In this document: positions 44,553 to 53,007 of the stretch, piece by piece
How positions within the stretch are numbered: the stretch's first letter is position 1
Layout of the letters: each line of letters starts with the position of its first letter
Source: an uncultured Azospirillum sp.
GTDB taxonomy: Bacteria > Pseudomonadota > Alphaproteobacteria > RF32 > CAG-239
Direction of reading: 5' to 3'
Length of the DNA stretch: 64,000 nucleotides
NCBI GenBank assembly: GCA_947301965.1
Contig: CAMYUM010000005.1
Location: 1 to 64,000, forward strand
Notes under the pieces: generated by a model
What the model was told of the DNA's origin: nothing
The model's input: the letters and a program-made list of their open reading frames with translations, nothing else
Database searches by the model: none
Translations under genes and position numbers: made by a program

Positions 44553-46143
44553 ATGGATAAAATATGGTTTGGGTTGCGGCATAGTCGCTTTGATTGGCGC
44601 ATGCTCCATATCTACAGACTTGGATGCTACATTAGAAAGAGAAATTGAAGCAACAACCGAACTGAAAGAACGCGCAAAAGTTCCGACAGAAATGGTCTCT
44701 AATGATGTGGTTCATGTAAAAGATGAAATTTGGCTCGGCGACAAAAGTGAAATTGAATATGAAGGTTCTCCAGTTCCGAGTTATTTGGAAACAAAGGACG
44801 GTATAACTTTGATTAGCAATCGCCCGATTACTCTTTATGAAATCGGCGATATGATTACAAAAATCACCTCAATCCGTGTAAGATATGCTTCAAACCTTGA
44901 AAACGAGGTAAAAAGCGATGCCGCAGGCAACGAGCCGACACCGGATAAAATCAACGCTCACTGGGCAGCTCCGGGAAAAATGCTCGTTTCATACCGCGGC
45001 CCTTTGAGTGGCTTGCTTGATGAAGTCGCTGCTCGTTTCGGTTTATGGTGGAAGTATGATAAAAACGAGGTACACTTTTATAAATTCATAAGCAAGACTT
45101 TTGTCATTTACAGCCTGCCGACCACACAAAGCTTGTCTAACAACATCGGTGGTTCTTCGACGGATTCCGGAAGCGGCGGTACTTCAGCTTTGACATTGTC
45201 ATCATCTGCTCAATTACAACTTTGGAGCAATATTGAGGCGACAATCAGATCAATGATAAGCGATGATGCCAAAATGTCCGTTGATCAATCAAACGGTACC
45301 ATTTCTTTGACCGCAACACCGACAGATATTAAGAAGGTGTCAAAATATGTTAATGAACAAAATATTCGTTTGTCACGACAAGTTGCAATCAGCGTAAAAG
45401 TATTGCAGGTAAATTTGAGCGATTCAGACACTTTCGGTCTTGATTTTGCGGCAACATATACGGGATCTAACGATTTGAGAAGCATACAAATTCTTAGCCC
45501 GAATACAGGTATAAGTGAAGATGTTGCTAAAAACCTGACCATGCAGATTATGCCTGGGGATTGGAATATCAATGCAAGCATTCAAGCGTTATCTAAAAAG
45601 AATACGGCGAATATTGTAACCAGTGGCACGGTTACAACTATGAATAATAAGCCGGCTCCGATCCAGGTAGTTAAGAAACAAAACTACATTTCCGAAATTA
45701 CCAAGACTAACAGCGGCGGCGAGGGAGATAACTATGATATCTCTACCGAAACCGAAGAAATCGAAACCGGTTTTACGATGAGTGTTTTGCCGAGAATTTT
45801 GGAACACGGACGCTTGATGCTCATGTTTAACCTGACATTGTCAGACTTGCTTGAACTGCAAAAAGTTGACTTATCAGATAATGGCGGTGAATACATTCAA
45901 AACCCGATTATCGAATCACGCGGATTTTCACAAGAAGTTGCTCTTAAATCAGGTGAATCTCTGGTTTTGACCGGCTACGAAAGAGTTGAAAATTCTGCAG
46001 AAAAAACTGGATTGGGTTCCGCAGAGAACTCTTTACTCGGCGGTGCAGCGGTTGCCTCAAAAGCAAGAAGCGTTTTGGTAATCATTTTAACGCCGGTGGT
46101 TTTGGAATCTCCGCTTAATCCGGAAACAAGAGTACACGAATAA
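44539..46143 (+). CDS. pilN: Type IVb pilus secretin PilN
   Basis: A 534-residue outer-membrane secretin, started at ATG 44539, six bases after GGAGG. Lipoprotein signal (IGAC). N-terminal STN-like domain (GDMITKITSIRVRYAS), a G/S-rich insert, then the secretin domain: VAISVKVLQVNLSD, WNINASIQALSKKNTANIVTS, a membrane-lip region, and the closing SVLVIILTPVVLESP. The last 14 bases of the TcpQ-like gene overlap it. In type IVb pili PilN forms the ring through which the pilus passes. Confidence 0.9.
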   Translation: MLMNKWIKYGLGCGIVALIGACSISTDLDATLEREIEATTELKERAKVPTEMVSNDVVHVKDEIWLGDKSEIEYEGSPVPSYLETKDGITLISNRPITLYEIGDMITKITSIRVRYASNLENEVKSDAAGNEPTPDKINAHWAAPGKMLVSYRGPLSGLLDEVAARFGLWWKYDKNEVHFYKFISKTFVIYSLPTTQSLSNNIGGSSTDSGSGGTSALTLSSSAQLQLWSNIEATIRSMISDDAKMSVDQSNGTISLTATPTDIKKVSKYVNEQNIRLSRQVAISVKVLQVNLSDSDTFGLDFAATYTGSNDLRSIQILSPNTGISEDVAKNLTMQIMPGDWNINASIQALSKKNTANIVTSGTVTTMNNKPAPIQVVKKQNYISEITKTNSGGEGDNYDISTETEEIETGFTMSVLPRILEHGRLMLMFNLTLSDLLELQKVDLSDNGGEYIQNPIIESRGFSQEVALKSGESLVLTGYERVENSAEKTGLGSAENSLLGGAAVASKARSVLVIILTPVVLESPLNPETRVHE

Positions 46144-46161
46144 CCATAAGGAAAAACCGTA

Positions 46162-47418
46162 GTGGCAGATAATGCAGACATAAATGAGGCTAACGGCAAC
46201 AGAACGTGGGATACCGACATTGTTGTTGACGGTGTTGAGTATGCTACCAGTCTGTTTTGGCAGTCGTTGCAGAATCAGGATAATCCGCAGCCTGAAGTTA
46301 TAGAATCTTCACAGGGCGTGTTGGAAGGTGCCGATTTATATTGTATTAAAAAGGGTAAAACACCGCAATTCGGTATCTGTGTATCTGCAGACGGCTACAA
46401 ACAGGGTGAATATGTTGCGGCGCCAACTGTCGCTACAGCCCTTGCAGACCAACCCTCTTTTGTAGCTGTATTTAAGGTTGATAACGGTTGGTGGTATATC
46501 TGCGTTCGTGATGATGTTATTTTAGCAAACGGCGACATGCTTTATAAAAACGAAGAAGATGCTAAAAAGCAATTTATGAGCATGTTGATGGTGCCGGATT
46601 GGCGTTTAAAAATCGCTCCTCCGGAATGGGGTATTGAAGAAACACTATATCCTGACCTTGCCGACCTTATGCAACGCGGCAGCCGCGTGAGACTGCAAAA
46701 AATCGATACTAAAGGTAAAACGTTTTATATCGTAGCCGCCGTTATAGCTTTTGTCGTTTTATATTTGGTTTACAAGCTGTTTATGATGTTGTTCTCAGCT
46801 CCACCGAAACCGGTTGTGGTTCCGATACAGCCTAAAGTAGTTGCCCAGCCTGAAGTTCCACCGGAGCCAAAGCCGTGGGAGAATCTGCCGCAACAGGATG
46901 TTTATATGCAGCGTTGTTATGCAAATGTGCTTAGTTTGGTCAAGATTTTGCCTCCGGGGTGGAATATCGGTATGGTTAACTGCTCTTTGAGCGCAACCAG
47001 CACTTCCTGGAATAGGGAGTTTGGTCGGATTTCAACGATTGATAAAGCATTATCCGAATCCGGCGTTAACCTGTCGGGCAGATCGATTTCGCCGGATGGA
47101 AATATGGCGATGGCAGCAGTTTCGATGGGCGAAATTAAGACAGAAAATTCTGAACCGACGAAAAATATGGTTGATTTGAAAAACATTTTGAATAACTTTT
47201 TCCAGTCTATCGGACAAACGGTTGAATTGTCTGACTATACTTACACTTCGCCGCAACAAAATGTTTATTTTTCCGTAAAATTTAAGTTCATGTCGAACTA
47301 TAATCCGAGAATTTGGAGCAATTTGTTAACTAAATTTTCAGGACTTGAGATGAATACAATACAATATAACCCTGCAAATGGTGTTTGGAGTTATGAAGGA
47401 GCTATCTATGCGTTATAG
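46162..47418 (+). CDS. pilO: Type IVb pilus assembly protein PilO
   Basis: A 418-residue protein started at GTG (46162), ten bases after AAGG. Cytoplasmic N-terminal domain of about 190 residues, one membrane helix (about 193-213), a P-rich spacer and a periplasmic domain. This matches PilO of R64-type pili, the bitopic protein that links the cytoplasmic ATPase platform to the secretin. It overlaps PilP by 11 bases. Confidence 0.78.
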   Translation: MADNADINEANGNRTWDTDIVVDGVEYATSLFWQSLQNQDNPQPEVIESSQGVLEGADLYCIKKGKTPQFGICVSADGYKQGEYVAAPTVATALADQPSFVAVFKVDNGWWYICVRDDVILANGDMLYKNEEDAKKQFMSMLMVPDWRLKIAPPEWGIEETLYPDLADLMQRGSRVRLQKIDTKGKTFYIVAAVIAFVVLYLVYKLFMMLFSAPPKPVVVPIQPKVVAQPEVPPEPKPWENLPQQDVYMQRCYANVLSLVKILPPGWNIGMVNCSLSATSTSWNREFGRISTIDKALSESGVNLSGRSISPDGNMAMAAVSMGEIKTENSEPTKNMVDLKNILNNFFQSIGQTVELSDYTYTSPQQNVYFSVKFKFMSNYNPRIWSNLLTKFSGLEMNTIQYNPANGVWSYEGAIYAL

Positions 47419-48832
47419 TTTTAGAAATACATTATGTGGTTTGGCTGTTTTGGCTGCGGCAGGATTGCTGGCTGATTTGGCTAATGCGCAAGGAACCGTT
47501 TCATTGCTTGATGACAGCGGAGCAAAAGTTGATTTATCGTCCAACAACGATGACCTCTCGTTGAATGTTGATGTTTCGTTACCGAGCAGCGGTTTGATTT
47601 CGCCCTCATCTCCGGAAAAGAACGCTACTCCGAGTACTCCGTCAGACGTTATTCCGATGGATGTTGATAATCACGATGTCAATCGCGTTTCTATGAGTTT
47701 CGATGATGGTGATGACAACGGTGATGACATTGATATGCAAATTGACGCTGACCCACGTCCGGTAGCCCAGAATGCTCAGGTTGCAAACGATGTTCGGCAG
47801 CCGGACACAAGCATAGCTGCTGTATTGAACGATAATATCAATAATGAATTGTTTATGAGAATGTCTGATTTGGAAAAGCAAACAACATTATTGAATTTGG
47901 AATTAAAAAAGGAAAAAATCGCTAACGAAATTGCGGCAGTTAAGGCTCAACGCCTAAAAGCTCAACAAGAAGAAGAAGCTCGCAAGGCTGAAGAAGAACG
48001 CAAGCGTATTGAATGGGAAAATGAGCAAGAGCGCTTGATGGTAGAAGAACAGCGCAAGCTGAAAGAAGTTGAGATGGCTCTTGAAAAACTGCGTCAGGAA
48101 AAGATTATTAAGGCCTATAAAGAGACAATGTTGGCCTCAACTCAAAAATGGATAAAGAAAAACGCAGAAATTTATGCCGAGATTGCCAAACGCGATGAAC
48201 AGATTAAAGAAATGCTGAAAGATTACAAAGAAAAATTCGGCATTGTTGCTCAAAAAGCCGAAGATGTTCGCGGCAAAGCAGAAGTTGCAAAAGTCAATCA
48301 CGATAAAAAAGTGGCTAACCTCGAAAATCAAATTTCAATCTTGAAGACAAGATTGGAAGCCGAGATGGAAAAAGCAAGACAAGCTGTTATATCTGGAAAA
48401 GCTAAGAAGAATCCGTTTGCAGACGGAACATCTGAGGCCGTTGCTCCGGAAAAAGTAAAATTGAGCAGAGAATATGCAATTATGGAAATTCTCGGTTCGG
48501 GTGATGATTTAGCCGCTCGATTGATTAATGAAGACGGCGATGTATTTATGGTTAAGGTCGGCACAACCTTGCGTAATGGATATACTGTTGATGAAATTAC
48601 CAAAACTTTCTTAAGTGCAGTAAAAGAAAACGATAAAGACTACCTCTACTTTGCTGCAGGCGGTATTTTGGATCGTGAGCCGGTGAAACCAGCCGTAAAC
48701 ATTAAGGAACCGACAAGTTCGTCATCTTCGGTAGGTGCCGATGGTGCAGACGGCGGTGCGTCTGCTACACGACGCAGATTTAATGTAACAAAGGGAATTC
48801 CCAGCCTTGGTAAAGGAATGATTGTTAAATAA
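47408..48832 (+). CDS. pilP: Type IVb pilus protein PilP, with coiled-coil insert
   Basis: A 474-residue exported protein (signal near ANA-Q), started at 47408 with AAGGAG six bases upstream. The C-terminal domain (about 360-440) is PilP-like: YAIMEILGSGDDLAARLI, VKVGTTLRNGYTVDEIT. Before it lies a long charged coiled coil (about 145-335), which makes it much longer than R64 PilP (about 150 residues). PilP works with the secretin and PilO in the periplasm. The coiled coil could span a thicker envelope or reach other complexes. Confidence 0.74.
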   Translation: MRYSFRNTLCGLAVLAAAGLLADLANAQGTVSLLDDSGAKVDLSSNNDDLSLNVDVSLPSSGLISPSSPEKNATPSTPSDVIPMDVDNHDVNRVSMSFDDGDDNGDDIDMQIDADPRPVAQNAQVANDVRQPDTSIAAVLNDNINNELFMRMSDLEKQTTLLNLELKKEKIANEIAAVKAQRLKAQQEEEARKAEEERKRIEWENEQERLMVEEQRKLKEVEMALEKLRQEKIIKAYKETMLASTQKWIKKNAEIYAEIAKRDEQIKEMLKDYKEKFGIVAQKAEDVRGKAEVAKVNHDKKVANLENQISILKTRLEAEMEKARQAVISGKAKKNPFADGTSEAVAPEKVKLSREYAIMEILGSGDDLAARLINEDGDVFMVKVGTTLRNGYTVDEITKTFLSAVKENDKDYLYFAAGGILDREPVKPAVNIKEPTSSSSSVGADGADGGASATRRRFNVTKGIPSLGKGMIVK

Positions 48833-48845
48833 CCATTGAGAAAAA

Positions 48846-50516
48846 ATGGCTGAAGAAGAAGAAAAAAAAGAAGAGGAATCTCAAGAGGAAGGAGCGGCAG
48901 AAAAAGCCGCTCCTAAAAAACCTTTTGACGCAAAGGCTTTTATTGAAGGATTGTTTGCCAACGGCAACTATCTTTGTACTCTTCCCGGCGCAAAACTTCC
49001 GGACGGAACAACTTTAAACATCAACGACGAAACCAGACGTCGTTTGGCTTTGTTTTCGGATGGACAGTTTTTGGTTTCTGTTGAGCATAAGTTTGACGGT
49101 CCGGTATTAAACTTCCAGACCATTGCGGCTAAAAAAGGTTTGGTTATGCAGCAGCCGCAATATATTTCACAAAACGAACTTAATACCATTTATGCCATGG
49201 CTGAGCGTAACAAGACGATTTCGGGTGATGACGTCGACTTGGAACGCCTGCAAATGCAACAAGACTTTGTGAACATTGTTAAACGTGCTTCATCAATGAA
49301 AGTGTCGGATGTGCATATCGTGGTTTCCGACAACTATTCAGAGGTTATTTTCCGTACCAACGGTATTATGGTAAAGGAGATGGAGTACAGCAAAGAATGG
49401 GGCGATTTGTTTGTACGTGCGGCTTTTGCATCGTCAGATATTTCGGACTCCAACTATGCTCAAAACGAGTTCCAAGGTGCACAAAAACTAGGTTCTACTC
49501 CATTGCGCGGATCAAAAGGTAAATTGATGTTGCCGCATAATGTGTTGGCTATTCGTTTACAATTTAACCCGATTGCTTTCGGTTCTCAATATTTGGTTAT
49601 GCGTATTTTGTACGCCGATGATAACCCCGACGGCAGTGATGACTTGTCGGCATTGGGTTGCGGAGATTATGAGCAGGATTTGTTCTTCCGTCTGCGTTCG
49701 GCTCCGGTCGGACTGAATGTGGTTGCCGGACCTACCGGTTCGGGAAAATCGACGTTGTTGCAACGCAACATGATTAAGTTGATTAAAGAAAAAAATAATG
49801 AAGTTAATTTGCTGACCGTGGAAGACCCTCCGGAATATCCGATCCCGGGAGCAAGACAAATGCCGGTTACCAACGCTAATACCGAAGAAGAAAAAGCTGA
49901 ACAATTCGGTTTGGCACTAAACGCCGCGTTGCGTTCTGACCCTGACGTTTTGATGGTTGGGGAAACACGTTCTCTATCAGCAGCAAATTTGGTGTTTAAG
50001 GGAGCATTGTCGGGACACTTGGTATGGACAACTTTACACGCTAACTCAGCGCCTGCGATTGTTACGCGTTTGCGCGATATGGGTGTACAATCATATATGC
50101 TGGGCGATCCTGAGTTGTTGAAAGGTTTGGTATCACAACGTTTGTTCCGTAAACTTTGTCCTTATTGTCGCATGCCGGCAAGAGAACACCTTGATAATCC
50201 GGCAGTGCAAAGACTGAGAACAGCTTTGGGTGATTTTGGTATTGAAAATACTTATTTGAAAGGACCAGGCTGCAAATTCTGTGGAGGACGCGGTATTAAA
50301 GGACGTTTAGGTGTTCAGGAGATGATTTTGCCCGATGCTACATTTTTGGAACTGATGATTGCCGGTGAAACTCGTAAGGCAATTGATTATTGGACCAGTG
50401 ACCTCAATGGTCGTCCGTTGAAAGATGCGGCATTGGAAAGAATGTTGAAAGGTTTGATTGACCTTGATGAAGTTGAGCGTTGGTGTGGTTTGTTAGATCA
50501 ACGCCCGGTATATTAA
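48846..50516 (+). CDS. pilQ: Type IVb pilus assembly ATPase PilQ (GspE family)
   Basis: A 556-residue secretion ATPase. An acidic, lysine/glutamate-rich N-terminal tail precedes the N-terminal domain. Walker A GPTGSGKST is at about 295, Asp box TVEDPPEYP, Walker B (DPDVLMVGETR), His box (TTLHANS). Two CxxC pairs (CPYCR and CKFCG) give the zinc-binding element typical of GspE/PilB-type ATPases. It powers pilus extension at the inner membrane. It sits 13 bases after pilP and 15 before pilR. Confidence 0.92.
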   Translation: MAEEEEKKEEESQEEGAAEKAAPKKPFDAKAFIEGLFANGNYLCTLPGAKLPDGTTLNINDETRRRLALFSDGQFLVSVEHKFDGPVLNFQTIAAKKGLVMQQPQYISQNELNTIYAMAERNKTISGDDVDLERLQMQQDFVNIVKRASSMKVSDVHIVVSDNYSEVIFRTNGIMVKEMEYSKEWGDLFVRAAFASSDISDSNYAQNEFQGAQKLGSTPLRGSKGKLMLPHNVLAIRLQFNPIAFGSQYLVMRILYADDNPDGSDDLSALGCGDYEQDLFFRLRSAPVGLNVVAGPTGSGKSTLLQRNMIKLIKEKNNEVNLLTVEDPPEYPIPGARQMPVTNANTEEEKAEQFGLALNAALRSDPDVLMVGETRSLSAANLVFKGALSGHLVWTTLHANSAPAIVTRLRDMGVQSYMLGDPELLKGLVSQRLFRKLCPYCRMPAREHLDNPAVQRLRTALGDFGIENTYLKGPGCKFCGGRGIKGRLGVQEMILPDATFLELMIAGETRKAIDYWTSDLNGRPLKDAALERMLKGLIDLDEVERWCGLLDQRPVY

Positions 50517-50531
50517 TAATGGAGAAAATTT

Positions 50532-51659
50532 ATGGCTAGTAATGACAGACCAACGACCTCCAACTTAGCAAAAGCAATGCGAAAGCTAAACTCGATTGAG
50601 GTTTATTATGCCAAAATAATTTGCAATATGTCGGGCGAAACACGATTGAAAATGTATCGCAAAATTGCATCATTAATGTCAAACCGATTTTCGTTGATGA
50701 ATGCATTGGATATGTTACACGCCACAGTTACCAATGACGGGAAAAACCCCAGTGAACCGATGGCGATTGCAATTGCCAGTTGGGCAAACGCCCTGCAAAA
50801 TGGTCAACCATTTTCGGAAGCATTGCGTGGTTGGGCTCCTGACCGTGAAAGATTGATGTTGTCGGTGGGTGACGTTTCGGACCTGGAAAGCGCTTTGCTT
50901 AACTTGATTAAGGTTACGGAAGGCACCACCAAAATGATACGACCAATTGTCGGTGCTATCAGTTACCCTGCATTTTTGTTGATGATGGTAACCCTTATTA
51001 TTTATGGTATCGGTGCTTACATGGTACCGCCAATGATTGAAGCTGCCCCGAATGTTCACTGGACGGGTATTGCTAAAAACCTGGCTGATTTGTCTGACTG
51101 GATCAGAGTATATTGGCCGATTGCGTTTTCTATTGTGCCGGTTACCGGTATTATAATTTATGCCACCATCGGTGTCTGGACCGGTACCATCAGAGCTGTT
51201 TTTGATAAATTTCCACCTTGGTCTTTGTATAAAGTATTTGTGGGTATTACATGGCTGTTGGCTATGTCGGCATTAATTAAAGGCGGAACGCCTGTGGCTA
51301 ATGCCTTGCGAGCTCTGCGTCGTGACTCGACAAGATATTTGAGAGAAAGAATTGATAAGACCTTAGTGTTTATTAATAACGGTGATAACTTGGGACAAGC
51401 TTTGGCTAAAACCGGAATGGATTTTCCGGATCCGGAAATTATCGGTGACTTAAAGATTTATTCAGAAATGGATAACTTTGAAGAAGCTCTGGATAAGTTG
51501 GCTAACGAGTGGTTGGAAAATTCGGCTTATACCATTGAACAAAAGGCCGGCATTTTGAACATGATAGCCTTACTGTTGGTGTCAGGTGTTATTGCTTGGG
51601 CAGTTATGGGTACATTTGTCATGCAAGACCAAATTACCAGCGCGATGGGAATTGGTTAA
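50532..51659 (+). CDS. pilR: Type IVb pilus inner-membrane platform protein PilR (GspF family)
   Basis: A 375-residue polytopic protein with two GspF/T2SSF domains (about 55-185 and 245-365) and three membrane helices, including LLMMVTLIIYGIGAYMV and a final one near the C-terminus. GGAG lies before the ATG. It turns with the ATPase PilQ to add pilins. Its stop is followed after one base by the next gene. Confidence 0.9.
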   Translation: MASNDRPTTSNLAKAMRKLNSIEVYYAKIICNMSGETRLKMYRKIASLMSNRFSLMNALDMLHATVTNDGKNPSEPMAIAIASWANALQNGQPFSEALRGWAPDRERLMLSVGDVSDLESALLNLIKVTEGTTKMIRPIVGAISYPAFLLMMVTLIIYGIGAYMVPPMIEAAPNVHWTGIAKNLADLSDWIRVYWPIAFSIVPVTGIIIYATIGVWTGTIRAVFDKFPPWSLYKVFVGITWLLAMSALIKGGTPVANALRALRRDSTRYLRERIDKTLVFINNGDNLGQALAKTGMDFPDPEIIGDLKIYSEMDNFEEALDKLANEWLENSAYTIEQKAGILNMIALLLVSGVIAWAVMGTFVMQDQITSAMGIG

Positions 51660-51660
51660 C

Positions 51661-52221
51661 ATGGCTAAAAACAAAAAAAATAACAATAAAAAATTATTAT
51701 TAACTATTGCTATAATCAGTTTGGCAGTAGTTGTCCTCGTCTTTGCGTTTGTTTATAAAAACAAACAAATAAGCGGAGAAAACGCTGCTATTGATGTTGT
51801 AAAAATTGTCGGTGACGTGCATAAAATGTATGTAAATAAAGCAAGTTATTGGCAATTGAGTACAAAATCTTTTTTTGGTAACGATATATTAACTAAATAT
51901 CGTTATAAAGGAAATCAGCTGATTAATACCCTGGGCAAACCTATTCTGATTGGAAGAGGTGAAAGCGGAGACGTGATCATGCCCGGCGAAAAAAGCTTTG
52001 ACGTTGTTTATACTGATTTGACTGCAGAAGAATGCGTAAGTGTTGCGGCTTATCGGTTTGAGCAACCGGAAAATTTGGGACTTTTGCAAATCACAATTAT
52101 GAATGACGAAGAAAGTCAGACATTTGAGTGGGGCGCTGAGGACCATAGGCTCCCGATAAGTCGGGTCGAAGCAAAAAGTTTTTGCTCGAGCAATGCAAAG
52201 GTTGTTTGGACTTTTGAGTAG
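51661..52221 (+). CDS. PilS-family minor pilin-like protein without a leader motif
   Basis: A 186-residue protein with a basic start, one hydrophobic helix (about 13-32) and a C-terminal globular domain with two cysteines (EECVSVAAYRF and FCSSN). The spacing of these regions matches the main pilin downstream (DACVAIASSDW). It lacks the G and +5 E of a prepilin cleavage site, so it may stay in the inner membrane as an anchor or initiator. It starts one base after PilR. Confidence 0.65.
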   Translation: MAKNKKNNNKKLLLTIAIISLAVVVLVFAFVYKNKQISGENAAIDVVKIVGDVHKMYVNKASYWQLSTKSFFGNDILTKYRYKGNQLINTLGKPILIGRGESGDVIMPGEKSFDVVYTDLTAEECVSVAAYRFEQPENLGLLQITIMNDEESQTFEWGAEDHRLPISRVEAKSFCSSNAKVVWTFE

Positions 52222-52253
52222 CGAAAGCAAAAGGGGTTTCAGATAAAAAACGC

Positions 52254-52282
52254 TTGCTTATGTTGTTAAAATACGATATAAT
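52254..52282 (+). promoter_or_regulatory. Sigma70-type promoter for the main pilin gene
   Basis: TTGCTT (52254-52259), a 17-base spacer and a perfect TATAAT (52277-52282). The start point would be near 52289, about 30 bases before the pilin ATG. Together with the terminator after the gene it makes a separate, highly expressed pilin transcript. Confidence 0.75.
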
Positions 52283-52318
52283 GTAGAGTGGGATGTGATA
52301 TTTTTTTGAGGAGATCAA

Positions 52319-52879
52319 ATGATGAAAATGAGAAGTGAACAAACCGGTCGTTCAATGGTTGAAATGCTTGGTGTGTTAGCCATTATCGGCGTTTTGTCAG
52401 TTGGTGGTATCGCCGGTTATTCAAAGGCTATGGCCAAATATAAATTGACCAAATGTATGGATCAGGTTTCTACCACTGTTACCAATCTTCGTACTTTGTA
52501 TTCTGGTCAGCCTAACTATTCAGGTTTAACCACACAGGTTATGATTCAAATGGGTGCAGTCGGTGCTGAAATGTTGAACGGTGTTTCTCCAACTACAGCT
52601 ACAGCTGCATACAACGCTTTCAACGGTGCAGTTACAATTGAAGGCACATCTGGTCAAACCTTCAAACTTAAATTTGCAGGTTTGTCTAAAGATGCTTGCG
52701 TAGCAATTGCTTCTTCTGACTGGGGATCTGGCTCAGGTTCTGGTTTGGTATCAATTCAAGCCGGTAGTGCCACAGCTGGAACAACAGCTGCCGGAACATT
52801 ACCTTTGAGCTTGGCTACAGCAGCTTCTGGTTGTAATGCTGTCGGTGACACCAACTATGTTACTTGGGAATACTACTAA
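52319..52879 (+). CDS. pilS: Type IVb major pilin, PilS-like
   Basis: A 186-residue pilin. A ten-residue leader ends in G10, and the mature N-terminus R-S-M-V-E gives the conserved glutamate at +5, then a hydrophobic helix (MLGVLAIIGVLSVGGIAG). The C-terminal domain is rich in G/S/T/A with a two-cysteine loop (DACVAI and SGCNAV) typical of type IVb pilins. GAGGAG precedes the ATG. Own promoter and terminator fit abundant expression. A prepilin peptidase is not in this window. Confidence 0.9.
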   Translation: MMKMRSEQTGRSMVEMLGVLAIIGVLSVGGIAGYSKAMAKYKLTKCMDQVSTTVTNLRTLYSGQPNYSGLTTQVMIQMGAVGAEMLNGVSPTTATAAYNAFNGAVTIEGTSGQTFKLKFAGLSKDACVAIASSDWGSGSGSGLVSIQAGSATAGTTAAGTLPLSLATAASGCNAVGDTNYVTWEYY

Positions 52880-52906
52880 GAATATTTCCGTAACGGAAAA
52901 AGCTTG

Positions 52907-52937
52907 AAGAGGATGGCGAAAGCCATCCTCTTTTTTT
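52907..52937 (+). terminator. Terminator of the pilin gene
   Basis: An 11-base stem (AAGAGGATGGC with GCCATCCTCTT), GAAA tetraloop, then a run of T residues. It is very strong by appearance and lies 28 bases after the pilin stop. Confidence 0.93.
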
Positions 52938-53007
52938 GTGCGGATGAGTAAAGTTTATTTGTTGCAGAGGGCATAAAAAAAATATAGCCTGTTTTTAGGT
53001 GAGAAGA

